Assembly (NCBI GenBank): GCA_900552115.1
Contig: URYP01000015.1
Coordinates: forward strand, 1 to 31,455
Reading direction: 5' to 3'
Source of the DNA: an uncultured Oscillospiraceae bacterium
Lineage (GTDB): Bacteria > Bacillota > Clostridia > Oscillospirales > Acutalibacteraceae
Length of the DNA stretch: 31,455 nt
The notes beneath the pieces are model-generated. The model made no database searches and was not told the DNA's origin. It saw only the letters and a program-made list of their open reading frames with translations. Below are positions 15,643 through 24,474 of this stretch, one piece after another (within the stretch, counting starts at the first letter, position 1; every line of letters begins with the position of its first letter). A program made the position numbers and the translations under genes.

Positions 15643-15870
15643 GATATCCCGCGGTACCACCTCTATTTCCCATGTCCTCACGGATATGGGCTTACGGCGT
15701 CATAAATAACGCGCCGCGCTGTAACGTGCGCTCACGGCTCCCCTACTGCGGCCCGGCCGGTTCAGTTCGCGGCTCCCAAAGGTATTTCTCCCCGCCGATG
15801 CGCCGCCTTACACCAGCCGGCGGCTCTCTGCGCCATACGGACAGGGATACTTCTTTTGTTCTCAGCCATT
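15609..15870 (-). promoter_or_regulatory. T-box riboswitch (tyrosine), tyrS leader
   Basis: The transcript contains the T-box sequence AGGTGGTACCGCGGG (minus strand, 15648-15662) that pairs with the uncharged tRNA acceptor end. It is followed by the competing terminator. In Stem I the conserved CAGAGAGCCG and GGCTGGTGTAAGG segments are present. The specifier region reads GAAATACCTTTGGGAGC with a UAC tyrosine codon at 15782-15784. Uncharged tRNA-Tyr should favour antitermination and switch tyrS on. Confidence 0.95.
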
Positions 15871-15876
15871 GACGAT

Positions 15877-15905
15877 AGTAAAGCATATTTATCCGGCAAT
15901 GTCAA
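15877..15905 (-). promoter_or_regulatory. sigma-A promoter of the T-box/tyrS transcript
   Basis: On the minus strand a perfect -35 TTGACA (15900-15905), a 17-nt spacer and -10 TTTACT (15877-15882) with an extended -10 TG just upstream. It sits in the short gap after recN. Confidence 0.75.
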
Positions 15906-15938
15906 GCCCTTTTCATTTCTGGATAAAAACCGGAGGCG

Positions 15939-17606
15939 TTACGCGTCGGAGGGACGCCCGAGTAAATCCCGTGCCGCCGCCAGACCGGCGGCGGTGACCT
16001 CCCCGCTGATGATGCGGGACAATTCCTGCTCCCGTTCTTCATCAGACAGGACCGCTACACGGGTCGCCGTGCGGTCGCCCGCCGCCGCCTTACTGACACA
16101 CAGATGCCGGTCGGCCATGGCGGCAATCTGCGCCAAATGCGTCACGCACAGCACCTGCCGGTTCTCCGCCGTCTGCCGCAGCTTGACGCCCACCCGACGC
16201 GCTGCGTGGCCGCTGATACCGGTATCGATTTCATCGAAGATCAGCGTATCGATGTCATCCGCTCCCGCCATAACCGATTTAATGGCCAGCATGATACGGG
16301 ACAGCTCGCCTCCCGATGCCGCGCGGGACAAAGGGCGCAGTTCCTCCCCACGGTTGGCGGATATCATAAAGGTGACCCGGTCCCCGCCGGCCGCGGTCAG
16401 CGTTGTCGGCTCGACAGCGATTTGCAGCCGGGTTCCCGGCATATCGAGAAACGCAAGCTGCTCCATCACCTGGCGGGCAAAGGCGTCCGCCGTATCCCGG
16501 CGTGCCTGCGACAAACAGGCGGCGGCTTTTCGGGTTTCTTCTTCGGCCGCGGCAAGCTGCGCTTCCTCATCGGCTATAGAACGGTCGCGGCTCTCTAGCT
16601 CCGTCCATTCCGCCCGCGCCTTTTCAAGATGGGCAAGCAGGTCTTCCTCGGTTGGTCCGTATTTTGAAAGCAGGCGGCGCAGGGTGGACAGCCGGCTCTC
16701 CACCTCTTCCTGCTCGGCCCCGTCGAACCGCAGCGTTTCCCCCGCGCGGTCGACATCGGCGGCCACTTCCTCCAGCTCGTACCGCATCGCCTGCAGCTTT
16801 TCCGCCAAAGGCTGCATATCCGGAAGATACTGTCCGGCTTTTTCCAGCGCATCGGCGGCCAACTGTACGGCAGCGAGAGCCCCAGGCTGCTGATCGTCTC
16901 CATCCATGGCCCAGGCCGTCTGTTTGAGTGCCGCCGCGATTTTTTCCGCGTTGCGCATCTGGGTCCGCCGCTCGGTCAGGTCTCGTTCTTCTCCCGGCCT
17001 TGGATCAAACTGTTCGATCTCCCCAATCTGAAACTGCAACGCGTCTATACGCTGCAGCTTGTCCTGTTCGTCGATACGCAATTTTTTCAGGCGGCGGGCA
17101 ATCTCTCCATAACGGCGATAAGCGGCAAGATAGACGGCTTTCTGATCCTCCAGGCCGCCTAGTATGTCCAGGTAGTCCCGCTGCCTGTCCTCGGACAGCA
17201 GCGTCTGGTTGTCATGCTGCCCGTGGATATTGACCAGCCGGCGGCCGATCTGCCGCAGCAGCGCAACCGTTACCGGGACGCCGCCCACGTAACACTGACT
17301 TTTTCCATCGGCAGAGATGCGGCGGCGGATCAGGAGCTGCCCCTCCTCCGTTTCATAGCCCATCGCGGCGACGGCATCCCGCACCGCAGGAGAAAGGGCG
17401 TCGAACAAAGCCGTCACCTGCGCGCGGTCGCTGCCAGTACGCACCAGATCCCGACTGGAGCGCTCCCCCAACACCATATTGATCGCGTCGATAATGATGG
17501 ATTTTCCCGCGCCGGTCTCGCCGGTCAGCACATTCAGGCCGCTATCGAAATGGATATCGGCCTCTTCAATCACCGCCATATTTTCAATGTGTAAATGCTG
17601 CAGCAT
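15939..17606 (-). CDS. recN: DNA repair protein RecN
   Basis: SMC-like ATPase recruited early to double-strand breaks, where it supports recombination repair. It has 555 residues, normal length. Walker A is TGETGAGKS (28-36), followed by IIIDAINMVLGERSSRDLVR. Two long coiled-coil stretches occupy the middle. The ABC signature ASGGELSRIMLAIK and Walker B TLIFDEIDTGISG are in the C-terminal lobe. The start at 17606 lies 6 nt after the argR stop. argR-recN adjacency is typical of Bacillus and Clostridia. It appears to be the last gene of its operon; no clear terminator is visible before the tyrS promoter. Confidence 0.97.
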   Translation of the reverse strand: MLQHLHIENMAVIEEADIHFDSGLNVLTGETGAGKSIIIDAINMVLGERSSRDLVRTGSDRAQVTALFDALSPAVRDAVAAMGYETEEGQLLIRRRISADGKSQCYVGGVPVTVALLRQIGRRLVNIHGQHDNQTLLSEDRQRDYLDILGGLEDQKAVYLAAYRRYGEIARRLKKLRIDEQDKLQRIDALQFQIGEIEQFDPRPGEERDLTERRTQMRNAEKIAAALKQTAWAMDGDDQQPGALAAVQLAADALEKAGQYLPDMQPLAEKLQAMRYELEEVAADVDRAGETLRFDGAEQEEVESRLSTLRRLLSKYGPTEEDLLAHLEKARAEWTELESRDRSIADEEAQLAAAEEETRKAAACLSQARRDTADAFARQVMEQLAFLDMPGTRLQIAVEPTTLTAAGGDRVTFMISANRGEELRPLSRAASGGELSRIMLAIKSVMAGADDIDTLIFDEIDTGISGHAARRVGVKLRQTAENRQVLCVTHLAQIAAMADRHLCVSKAAAGDRTATRVAVLSDEEREQELSRIISGEVTAAGLAAARDLLGRPSDA

Positions 17607-17612
17607 AGTCGT

Positions 17613-18068
17613 TTACCCGTTTTTCAGCAGTTTTTTGAGTTCGGTCACCAAATCCACCGACCGGTTCTCATCCTTTGTGATACACAAAAACGTATCCTCC
17701 CCCGCCAAGCTGCCCACCACGCTGCCCCAGTGCATCGCGTCGAACGCGGCGCAGGCGGCCTGCGCCATTCCCGGCAAACACTTGACAACCACAATATTGC
17801 CGGCGTAATCGATGTTGACGACCGCATCGTTAAACAGAGAATGGAATTTGGCGGAGATGGAATCGTTTTCCAGTTTCACGGTGGAATAACGATAGGTACC
17901 GTTAGGCCCCAGGGTTTTGATCAGGCGAAGCTCCTTGATATCCCGCGACACGGTCGCCTGCGTCACATCAAAACCGGCATCCCGCAGGAATTTAAGCAGT
18001 TCCTCCTGCGTATCCACGGCGTATTCGCTGATGATTTCCAATATTTTGGCGTGTCTCCTGGTTTTCAT
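17613..18068 (-). CDS. argR: arginine repressor ArgR/AhrC
   Basis: Hexameric arginine-dependent regulator of arginine biosynthesis and catabolism. It has 151 residues. The N-terminal winged helix-turn-helix is at about 1-70 (DVTQATVSRDIKELRLIKT). The C-terminal oligomerisation and arginine-binding domain has VKCLPGMAQAACAAFDAMHW and VGSLAGEDTFLCIT. The start ATG at 18068 follows GGAAGAGGA. It is embedded between nadK (18 nt) and recN (6 nt), as ahrC is next to recN in B. subtilis. No ARG box was looked for systematically. Confidence 0.97.
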   Translation of the reverse strand: MKTRRHAKILEIISEYAVDTQEELLKFLRDAGFDVTQATVSRDIKELRLIKTLGPNGTYRYSTVKLENDSISAKFHSLFNDAVVNIDYAGNIVVVKCLPGMAQAACAAFDAMHWGSVVGSLAGEDTFLCITKDENRSVDLVTELKKLLKNG

Positions 18069-18086
18069 GGTCCTCTTCCTTTTCTG

Positions 18087-18929
18087 TCAGCGTCGATCCA
18101 TCAGTTTGCGATGGAGAATCTCATAAAATGGCTGTGGTTTGATGGTGATGAGGCGGGCCGTTTGTTCCGCCCGGCCAATTTCCACCGTGTCGGCTTCTGT
18201 CAGCGCCACGCCGTCCTCCCCGTCTACCGTTAAGAACACGTTGTCGCCGTCCGGACCGGAAGAACGAACGGACAGCACCGCATCCTCCCGGAAAATATAG
18301 GCCCGCGAATGCAGCGAGTGGGGACAGATCGGCGTCATCAGCAGGCCTTTGACCGCCGGATCCACAATCGGCCCGCCAGCCGACAGCGAATACGCTGTGG
18401 AGCCGGTCGGGGTGGATACAATCACGCCGTCGGCGTGATAGCTGATTACCGGCTGGCCGTTGTTGGCGATATCCATGGCGATCATGCGGGACAACGGGCC
18501 GCGGGCGACCACCGCTTCATTCAGTGCAAAAAATTCCCGGTCGGGCCGGCCCTCCTGTCGAACACGGACGGACAGCATCATGCGGCTGTCTATCCCATAG
18601 GTTCCGTCCATGAGCGCGGACAGCGCCGGCAGCTCATCGGTTTCCAGTCCGGCCATAAAGCCCAGATTACCGCAGTTAATGCCCAGCACGGCCCGTTCAA
18701 AGCGCGCTGCCCGCTTGGCGATGTGGATGATGGTTCCGTCGCCGCCCAGGGCCACCGCCGCGTCGCCGGAACGAAGCGCCTCATCAATCATATCCCCGTT
18801 AAAGGCTTCGGGCTGCCTGGGCAGAATTACTTCGGCTCCCAGATCACGCAGCGCCGCACACACGGCAGGCAGGGCCGCCTGTACGCCGGCCGCTTTATCG
18901 TTTGGAATAACCGTTATCCGTTTATTCAA
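18087..18929 (-). CDS. nadK: NAD kinase (ATP/polyphosphate type)
   Basis: Phosphorylates NAD+ to NADP+. It has 280 residues. The nucleotide motif LGGDGTIIH is at 61-69, the conserved GINCGNLGFM at about 83-92, and the glycine-rich TGSTAYSLSAGGP near 175. The start is TTG at 18929, overlapping the tlyA stop (TTGA), with AAAAGGAGGG 8 nt upstream. This overlap and ribosome site support the rare start codon. Location between tlyA and argR differs from B. subtilis but is frequent in Clostridia. Confidence 0.96.
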   Translation of the reverse strand: MNKRITVIPNDKAAGVQAALPAVCAALRDLGAEVILPRQPEAFNGDMIDEALRSGDAAVALGGDGTIIHIAKRAARFERAVLGINCGNLGFMAGLETDELPALSALMDGTYGIDSRMMLSVRVRQEGRPDREFFALNEAVVARGPLSRMIAMDIANNGQPVISYHADGVIVSTPTGSTAYSLSAGGPIVDPAVKGLLMTPICPHSLHSRAYIFREDAVLSVRSSGPDGDNVFLTVDGEDGVALTEADTVEIGRAEQTARLITIKPQPFYEILHRKLMDRR

Positions 18930-19762
18930 CGCCCATGCCCTCCTTTTACCGCCAGCGCCTGCCGCGCCAGCTCCACCAGCTGCCTCACATCTCCCGGCCA
19001 GGCGGCCGCCGTATCGGACTGCCGCCTCAGTACAGCCAGATATTCAATGTTGCCGTCGCCGCCGGTGATCGGTGAATAATCGAAATGGGTCGGCGTCCAC
19101 CCGGCTGTTTCCCAGACACCGATCAGGCGGTTCAGCACCTCCCGGTGCGCGGCCGGATCTTTTACCACGCCTTTTTTACCCAGCGCCGCCCGGCCGGCCT
19201 CAAACTGCGGCTTGATCAGCGTGACAACCGCCGCGCCGGGGGCCGCCAGAGCCGTCACCGCCGGCCATATTTTTTCCAGCGAGATAAAAGAAATGTCTAT
19301 GGTTATAATCGTCGGACGGTCACCGCCCATCCGGTCAAGAACCTCGTCTACCCGGCGCACGTCCATTCCTTCCAAATTGATCACCCGGCTGTCCGCACAA
19401 AGCGTCGGGTGCAGCTGGCCGTGGCCCACGTCCAGCGCATATACTTTAGCCGCTCCGCCGCGAAGCAGACAGTCGGTGAAACCGCCGGTTGAGGCGCCGA
19501 TGTCCAGGCAGCAGCATCCCTGCGGCGACAGGTCCGCTATCGCCAGCGCCTTCTCCAGTTTCTCGCCGCCACGGCCGACATAACGGTGCAGCGTGTCGGT
19601 GCAGACAAGGATATCCTCCGGCACCACCGGACGCGACGCTTTGGCCGCTATTTGACCGTTCACGGTCACCAGTCCCGCCGCAATCAGTTCCTTGGCTTTT
19701 TCCCGGCCGCCTGCCAGTCCCCGTTCCACCAGCGCGGCATCCAGCCGCTGCCTGTCAGGCAT
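18926..19762 (-). CDS. tlyA: TlyA family rRNA (cytidine-2'-O)-methyltransferase
   Basis: Methylates 2'-O of cytidine in rRNA in characterised TlyA proteins; some homologues are called haemolysins because of early phenotype data. It has about 278 residues. An N-terminal S4 RNA-binding domain (QRLDAALVERGLAGGREKAK, about 4-60) is followed by an FtsJ-type Rossmann methyltransferase with CLDIGASTGGFTDCLL and ITIDISFISLEKIWP. ATG 19762 is preferred because GGGAGG lies 9 nt upstream; a GTG at 19768 is two codons earlier. It overlaps the end of dxs by a few nt. It corresponds to yqxC in B. subtilis. Confidence 0.95.
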   Translation of the reverse strand: MPDRQRLDAALVERGLAGGREKAKELIAAGLVTVNGQIAAKASRPVVPEDILVCTDTLHRYVGRGGEKLEKALAIADLSPQGCCCLDIGASTGGFTDCLLRGGAAKVYALDVGHGQLHPTLCADSRVINLEGMDVRRVDEVLDRMGGDRPTIITIDISFISLEKIWPAVTALAAPGAAVVTLIKPQFEAGRAALGKKGVVKDPAAHREVLNRLIGVWETAGWTPTHFDYSPITGGDGNIEYLAVLRRQSDTAAAWPGDVRQLVELARQALAVKGGHGR

Positions 19763-21626
19763 TGTCACAGCCCTCCCGGCGGACAGCCTGTATCATACCG
19801 TCGGCATCCAGATGAAAGCGGCGCAGGGCCGCCGCCGTTTTACAGGTTCCTACAAAAGGCGTGACCGCCCGCAGCTCATATTCCCCCGTGAAAGGGAGTC
19901 CGGTCAGCCGGCCGGCCACATATTCTCCAATACCTCCCGTGCGGCTGCCTTCCTCAAAAAACAGCACCCGCTTAAAGCTGCTGATCAGGCGGATACAGTC
20001 TTCGTCTAGCGGCTTGATTCGAGTCAGTTTCAGTATGGACACCGGCGTACCCTCCGTTTCCAGCCGACGCGCGGCTTCCACCGCTTCAAAGAAAATCCGG
20101 CCGTAGGTCACAAGCAGCGTATCGGCATGCGGTGCGCCGTATACATGGTAGGGGCGGTAATCCGGCTGGTAGCCCTCGGGAACAGGCGGTTCGCCGCCCT
20201 TGGGATAGCGTACCGCCACCGGCCCGGTTTCGTCGTACAGCGCCTGCCGCAAATGCCGCTCCAGCTCCGAAAAGCAGGAGGGCGCGTATATCGTCATGCC
20301 CGGAATGGTTTGCAGAAAGGGGACGTCGAAAATTCCCTGATGGGTTTTCCCGTCATCCGGCACCAGCCCGGCCCGGTCGATAGCCAACACGATATGGCTG
20401 CCCAGAATGGCCGTATCGTTGAGGATCTGGTCATAGCTTCTTTGAAGGAACGTGGAATAGACCGCAAAGACCGGCAGCATGCCGCCCTGCGCCAGACCCG
20501 AGCAAAAGGTCACCGCGTGTTCCTCCGCGATGCCGGTATCAAAACAACGCGAGGAGAATTCCGCCTGAAACCCTCCCAACCCGGTTCCATCCGTCATTGC
20601 CGCCGTTACGGCGCAGATACGGGAATCCTCACGGGCGAGAGCCGTCATGGTACGGCCGAACACCGTGGAAAAGCTTTCGCAGGAGGGGGGGATTTTTCCG
20701 CTGACAATATCGAACCGGCAAACGCCGTGATAAATATCGGGGTTTTCCTCCGCGAACGGATATCCCCGCCCCTTAACGGTTTCCACATGCAGCAGCACCG
20801 GCCGGTCGACCGCCTTGGCGGCCCGCAATGCCTGCCGCAAATCCGCCAGGTTGTGACCGTCCACCGGGCCAAGGTAATGAAAGCCCATTTCTTCATAAAT
20901 GGTACTGTTGCGGTATACCATGGTTTTCAGCCGGTTTTTCATTTTCAGCAAGCCCCGGAAACAGGCCTGCCCCACCAGCGGGACGTGCTTTAAAAACCAT
21001 TCCACATTGTGCTTGACTTCCACATAATTTGGCCGGGAACGCATATGGGACAGGTGCCGCGCCACATACCCGACGTTGCGATTGATAGACATACGGTTGT
21101 CGTTTAAAATGACAATCAATTTATCCTTGCTTCGCCCGGCGTTGCAGAGTCCTTCATAAGAGAGGCCGCCGGTCAAAGCGCCGTCCCCGATTACCGCAAT
21201 CACATAGCCGGGGCGGCCGCTCAGCGTTTTGGCCTTGGCGAGGCCGTTCGCCGCGGAAATGGATGTGCTACTGTGGCCGGTTATAAAGCAGTCGTATTCG
21301 CTCTCTTCCGGACAGGGAAAGCCAGAAAGCCCGCCCTCCTGCCGCAGCGTGTCAAAGCGATCCGCCCGGCCGGTCAGCAGCTTATGTACATAACACTGGT
21401 GACCAACGTCCCATACGATTTGGTCCTGCGGCAGGTCAAATTCCCGGTGAAGAGCCACCGTCAGCTCTACCACCCCCAGATTGGAGGACAAATGGCCGCC
21501 GGTACGGGATACCGTTTGAATCAGGGTGTCCCGCAGTTCCTGACAAAGTTCCCGGAGCTGGGCGTCGGAAAACGTCCGCAGGTCTCCGGGAGAGTGGATA
21601 CGATCTATATACGAATGTTCTGACAT
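19755..21626 (-). CDS. dxs: 1-deoxy-D-xylulose-5-phosphate synthase
   Basis: First step of the MEP isoprenoid pathway: pyruvate plus glyceraldehyde-3-phosphate to DXP, thiamine-diphosphate dependent. It has about 623 residues. The ThDP site has GGHLSSNLGVVELT (about 43-56), the motif GDGALTGGLSYEG (147-159) and NDNRMSI. The central transketolase-like Pyr domain has GIAEEHAVTFCSGLAQGG, and a C-terminal transketolase domain follows. The ATG at 21626 is chosen; a GTG three codons upstream is possible and neither has a strong ribosome site. Together with ispA two genes upstream it supplies and elongates isoprenoid precursors. Confidence 0.97.
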   Translation of the reverse strand: MSEHSYIDRIHSPGDLRTFSDAQLRELCQELRDTLIQTVSRTGGHLSSNLGVVELTVALHREFDLPQDQIVWDVGHQCYVHKLLTGRADRFDTLRQEGGLSGFPCPEESEYDCFITGHSSTSISAANGLAKAKTLSGRPGYVIAVIGDGALTGGLSYEGLCNAGRSKDKLIVILNDNRMSINRNVGYVARHLSHMRSRPNYVEVKHNVEWFLKHVPLVGQACFRGLLKMKNRLKTMVYRNSTIYEEMGFHYLGPVDGHNLADLRQALRAAKAVDRPVLLHVETVKGRGYPFAEENPDIYHGVCRFDIVSGKIPPSCESFSTVFGRTMTALAREDSRICAVTAAMTDGTGLGGFQAEFSSRCFDTGIAEEHAVTFCSGLAQGGMLPVFAVYSTFLQRSYDQILNDTAILGSHIVLAIDRAGLVPDDGKTHQGIFDVPFLQTIPGMTIYAPSCFSELERHLRQALYDETGPVAVRYPKGGEPPVPEGYQPDYRPYHVYGAPHADTLLVTYGRIFFEAVEAARRLETEGTPVSILKLTRIKPLDEDCIRLISSFKRVLFFEEGSRTGGIGEYVAGRLTGLPFTGEYELRAVTPFVGTCKTAAALRRFHLDADGMIQAVRREGCDNA

Positions 21627-21650
21627 ACCCAACACAACCCGTTTCGTAAA

Positions 21651-22106
21651 TTAAGCCGGCATCAGCACGCCCACCAGGATTCCCAGCAAAACGCCGGCCA
21701 GCACTTCCATCGGCGTGTGCCCAATAAACTCTTTCAAATCAATATCCGCCGACGGTTCGTCTTCGGTTGCGGATTTTATCTGGTTCAGGTACTTGTTCAG
21801 CAAACGGGCGTGTTCACCGGTTTCCCGGCGGACGCCCATCGCGTCGTAAATGGTTACAAACGAAAACATGACGGCCAGCGCAAATATCGGCGACGACACG
21901 CCGTCAAAGCGCGCCATGGATACCGTGAGCGCGCAAACCATGGCGGAATGCGCGCTGGGCATGCCGCCCGCGCCCCACAGCCGTTCAGCCGAGAGCTTGC
22001 GATGCAGCACAAATTCCAATATGACTTTGGCGATCTGTGCGACCAGCCAGGCAAGCGCCGCCGCAAACAGAACGCGATTTTGAAAAAACGCCGATAAAAA
22101 CTCCAT
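21651..22106 (-). CDS. divergent PAP2 family membrane protein (DUF212)
   Basis: 151-residue hydrophobic protein of the acid-phosphatase/vanadium-haloperoxidase-related DUF212 family. The family motif GGMPSAHSAMVCALTVSMA is at about 46-64, and the TM segments include LFAAALAWLVAQIAKVILEF and VLAGVLLGILVGVLMPA at the C-terminus. The IYDAMGVRRETGEHARLLN segment is also characteristic. Its substrate is unknown; proximity to ispA and dxs suggests prenyl-phosphate or lipid-phosphate chemistry, but this is inference. The ATG at 22106 is taken; an in-frame TTG at 22118 sits too close to the GGAAAGG. Confidence 0.93.
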   Translation of the reverse strand: MEFLSAFFQNRVLFAAALAWLVAQIAKVILEFVLHRKLSAERLWGAGGMPSAHSAMVCALTVSMARFDGVSSPIFALAVMFSFVTIYDAMGVRRETGEHARLLNKYLNQIKSATEDEPSADIDLKEFIGHTPMEVLAGVLLGILVGVLMPA

Positions 22107-22128
22107 GTCTGTGATCAAGCCTTTCCCA

Positions 22129-23016
22129 TCAGCGGGTGCGGACCAGCAGCGCCTCCGCCAGCCGGCGCAGTCCGTCCGCTTCGTCTCCCCAGTCTTCCAG
22201 CGCAGCTATAGCCTTGCAAGTGCGTTCCCGTGCCAGCGCGCGGGCCTCTTCCAATCCCAGCAGGGACACATAGGTGTTTTTTTTGTTCTGAGCGTCGCTG
22301 CCCACCGGTTTCCCCAGATGTTCCGCGGTTACCGTTTCGTCCAGAATGTCGTCGACGATCTGGAAACACAGGCCGACCTCCCGACCAAAAATTGCCGCCG
22401 AACGCACGCGTTCCTCCGCGCCCCCCGCGGCCAGAACACCCATTTGACAGGCGGCGATTATCAGGGCCGCCGTTTTCCCGTCCTGCAGCCGTTCCAGCAC
22501 CTCCAGGGACAAGGCCGTCCCTTCGCTTTGCAGATCGAGCACCTGGCCGCCGACCATACCGTCGATTCCGGCCGCGTCCGCCAGAGCGCGGGCGGCGCGC
22601 ATTTGGCGGTCTGCGGGAAGGGTGGTGGGCCGCAGCAGGATTTCAAAGGCCCTGTTCAGCAGCGCATCCCCGGCCAGCAACGCCATATCCTCCCCGAACG
22701 CTTTATGCACCGAGGGCTTCCCCCGGCGCAGGGGGCTGTCGTCCATGCAGGGAAGGTCGTCGTGAATCAGCGAATAGGAATGGATCATCTCCACCGCCGC
22801 CGCGAAAGGCAGCGCTTCCTCGGCGCGGCCGCCGCAGACCCGGCAGAACTCCATGGCCAGTACCGGGCGTATCCGCTTTCCTCCCGCCGCGCAGGCATAC
22901 CCCATCGCTTCCACGACCACATCCCTCAAGCCGTCCTTTCGGGGAAGGCAGGTCGGCAAATAGTCTTCGATACGCGCCAAATGCTCCTGCATTCGGTCGC
23001 TGTACAATGCATCCAT
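22129..23016 (-). CDS. ispA: polyprenyl synthetase, farnesyl (geranyl) diphosphate synthase type
   Basis: Condenses DMAPP/GPP with IPP to make short-chain prenyl diphosphates, the precursors of undecaprenyl phosphate and quinones. It has 295 residues. The first aspartate-rich motif is DDLPCMDD at 86-93, followed by SPLRRGKPSVH. The second is FQIVDDILDE at about 227-236. GKRIRP (about 46-51) binds IPP. Residues before the first motif (SYSLIHDD) fit a C10-C15 product, but chain length is not proven by sequence. ATG 23016 follows AAAAGGAG. It lies 13 nt after xseB, as in B. subtilis. Confidence 0.96.
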   Translation of the reverse strand: MDALYSDRMQEHLARIEDYLPTCLPRKDGLRDVVVEAMGYACAAGGKRIRPVLAMEFCRVCGGRAEEALPFAAAVEMIHSYSLIHDDLPCMDDSPLRRGKPSVHKAFGEDMALLAGDALLNRAFEILLRPTTLPADRQMRAARALADAAGIDGMVGGQVLDLQSEGTALSLEVLERLQDGKTAALIIAACQMGVLAAGGAEERVRSAAIFGREVGLCFQIVDDILDETVTAEHLGKPVGSDAQNKKNTYVSLLGLEEARALARERTCKAIAALEDWGDEADGLRRLAEALLVRTR

Positions 23017-23029
23017 ACCGGTTCTCCTT

Positions 23030-23254
23030 TTACGCCTCGTCTTCTGCCGGCGGTTCCGGTTCCCTGGTTTCGTCCATCAGCTTCACAATTTTCTGTTCCG
23101 CTTTTTTCAAGGATTTGGAACAAAAGGCCGTCAGCCTGGTCCCTTCCTCAAACAGTTTGAGCGATTCGTCCAGCGTACACTGTCCGCCTTCCAGTATGCC
23201 GACAATCTGTTCCAAACGGGTGATCGCCTTTTCAAACGTTATGGTTTCCGCCAT
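23030..23254 (-). CDS. xseB: exodeoxyribonuclease VII small subunit
   Basis: Small helical subunit that binds the large subunit XseA to form exonuclease VII, which degrades single-stranded DNA from both ends. It has 74 residues from the ATG at 23254 (MAETITFEKAITRLEQIVGI), normal length. An earlier in-frame start at 23284 lies inside xseA. The chosen ATG is supported by AAGGAAG in the last codons of xseA. It starts 2 nt after the xseA stop, so the subunits are translationally coupled. Confidence 0.96.
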   Translation of the reverse strand: MAETITFEKAITRLEQIVGILEGGQCTLDESLKLFEEGTRLTAFCSKSLKKAEQKIVKLMDETREPEPPAEDEA

Positions 23255-23256
23255 AG

Positions 23257-24474
23257 TTATTCTTCCTTTCCCTGCACCAAACATGTAAGCGAACCATCCG
23301 ACATTTTAACCGACAATTCGTCCCCCGCGTCGACTTCGGCCGCCTTTTTAATAACCGCTCCGTTTTTTTGAACAATGGAATAGCCCCGCGCCAACACTTT
23401 TAGGGGACTGAGCGCATCCATTTTTCCCGATAATTCCGCCAGGCGGCGATCCGCCCGGGTCATCTGCATCCGCGCCGCTGAAGCAAAGGCGCGGGTGGCG
23501 TAATCCAGCCGCATGGCCTGCGCTTCTATGTAAAACAGCGGTGTGGAGAGGCAGCGTTTTTCCCGGAGGGTCGTCAGCCGTTTTTGCTCCGTCTGCAGCC
23601 GGTGAGCCACCGCCTGCCGGCTGATCGCCTGGAGTTGGGCCAGTCGGCCGAGCAGCGTCCGGGTGTCCGGGACAGCGAGTTCCGCCGCTGCCGAAGGCGT
23701 TGGCGCCCGCAGATCGGCCGCGAAATCGCAGATGGTAAAATCCGTTTCATGCCCGACGGCTGAAATGACGGGAATAGCCGAAGCCGCGACCGCCCGCGCA
23801 ACCGCCTCATCATTGAATGCCCAAAGTTCTTCAATGGAGCCGCCGCCGCGGCCGATAATTAGCACATCCGCCGCCTGCTGCCGGTTAAAGGCCTCCAGCG
23901 CCCGTACGAGCTGCGGCGGCGCGCCCTCCCCCTGCACCAGCACCGGCACAAACACAATTTGCGCCAGCGGGAAGCGGCGACCAAGTACGTTCATGATATC
24001 CCGAACCGCCGCGCCGGTGGGCGAGGTGATCACCCCTACCCGTTCCGGATACCGCGGAATCGGCCGCTTGCGCGCCGGATCGAACAGGCCCTCTTTTTCC
24101 AGCCGCGCTTTGAGCTGCTCATACGCAACCTGGAGAGCGCCGACGCCGTCCGGCTGCATGTCTTCAATGTATATTTGAAAGGCGCCGTCCTTTTCATATA
24201 AGGACACCCGCGCCCGCACAATCACTTTCATACCGTTTTCCGGGGCAAACTGCAGCTTGGAGGCGTGTCCCCGGAACATCACGGCCTTGACCAGCGCCCC
24301 CTCGTCTTTCAGGGACATATACAAATGGCCGGATTTATAATGGTTGGTAAAATTGGAAATTTCCCCGCTGATATACACGCTCAGCAGATTCCGGTCGCCT
24401 TCCAGCAGGGTCTTGACGTACCGGTTGAGCTGGCTGACCGAAATAACGCGCGTTTCCTGTGCCAATCCTTTCAC
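23257..24474 (-). CDS. xseA: exodeoxyribonuclease VII large subunit
   Basis: Catalytic subunit of exonuclease VII. It has 405 residues. An N-terminal OB-fold (about 10-100; SVSQLNRYVKTLLEGDRNL and VYISGEISNFTNHYKSGH) is followed by the nuclease domain. That domain contains VGVITSPTGAAVRDIMNVL, IIGRGGGSIEELWAFNDE and AIPVISAVGHETDFTICDF. A coiled-coil region and a C-terminal ARGYSIVQKNG segment complete it. The start is GTG at 24474, overlapping the stop of the Kae1-like gene (GTGA). Confidence 0.97.
   Translation of the reverse strand: MKGLAQETRVISVSQLNRYVKTLLEGDRNLLSVYISGEISNFTNHYKSGHLYMSLKDEGALVKAVMFRGHASKLQFAPENGMKVIVRARVSLYEKDGAFQIYIEDMQPDGVGALQVAYEQLKARLEKEGLFDPARKRPIPRYPERVGVITSPTGAAVRDIMNVLGRRFPLAQIVFVPVLVQGEGAPPQLVRALEAFNRQQAADVLIIGRGGGSIEELWAFNDEAVARAVAASAIPVISAVGHETDFTICDFAADLRAPTPSAAAELAVPDTRTLLGRLAQLQAISRQAVAHRLQTEQKRLTTLREKRCLSTPLFYIEAQAMRLDYATRAFASAARMQMTRADRRLAELSGKMDALSPLKVLARGYSIVQKNGAVIKKAAEVDAGDELSVKMSDGSLTCLVQGKEE

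Noticed and set aside
20127..20993. Plus-strand open frame of 288 codons opposite dxs
   Set aside because: Antisense shadow of dxs without domain signatures.
22230..23288. Plus-strand open frame of 352 codons opposite ispA and xseB
   Set aside because: Proline and arginine rich antisense frame crossing several real genes.
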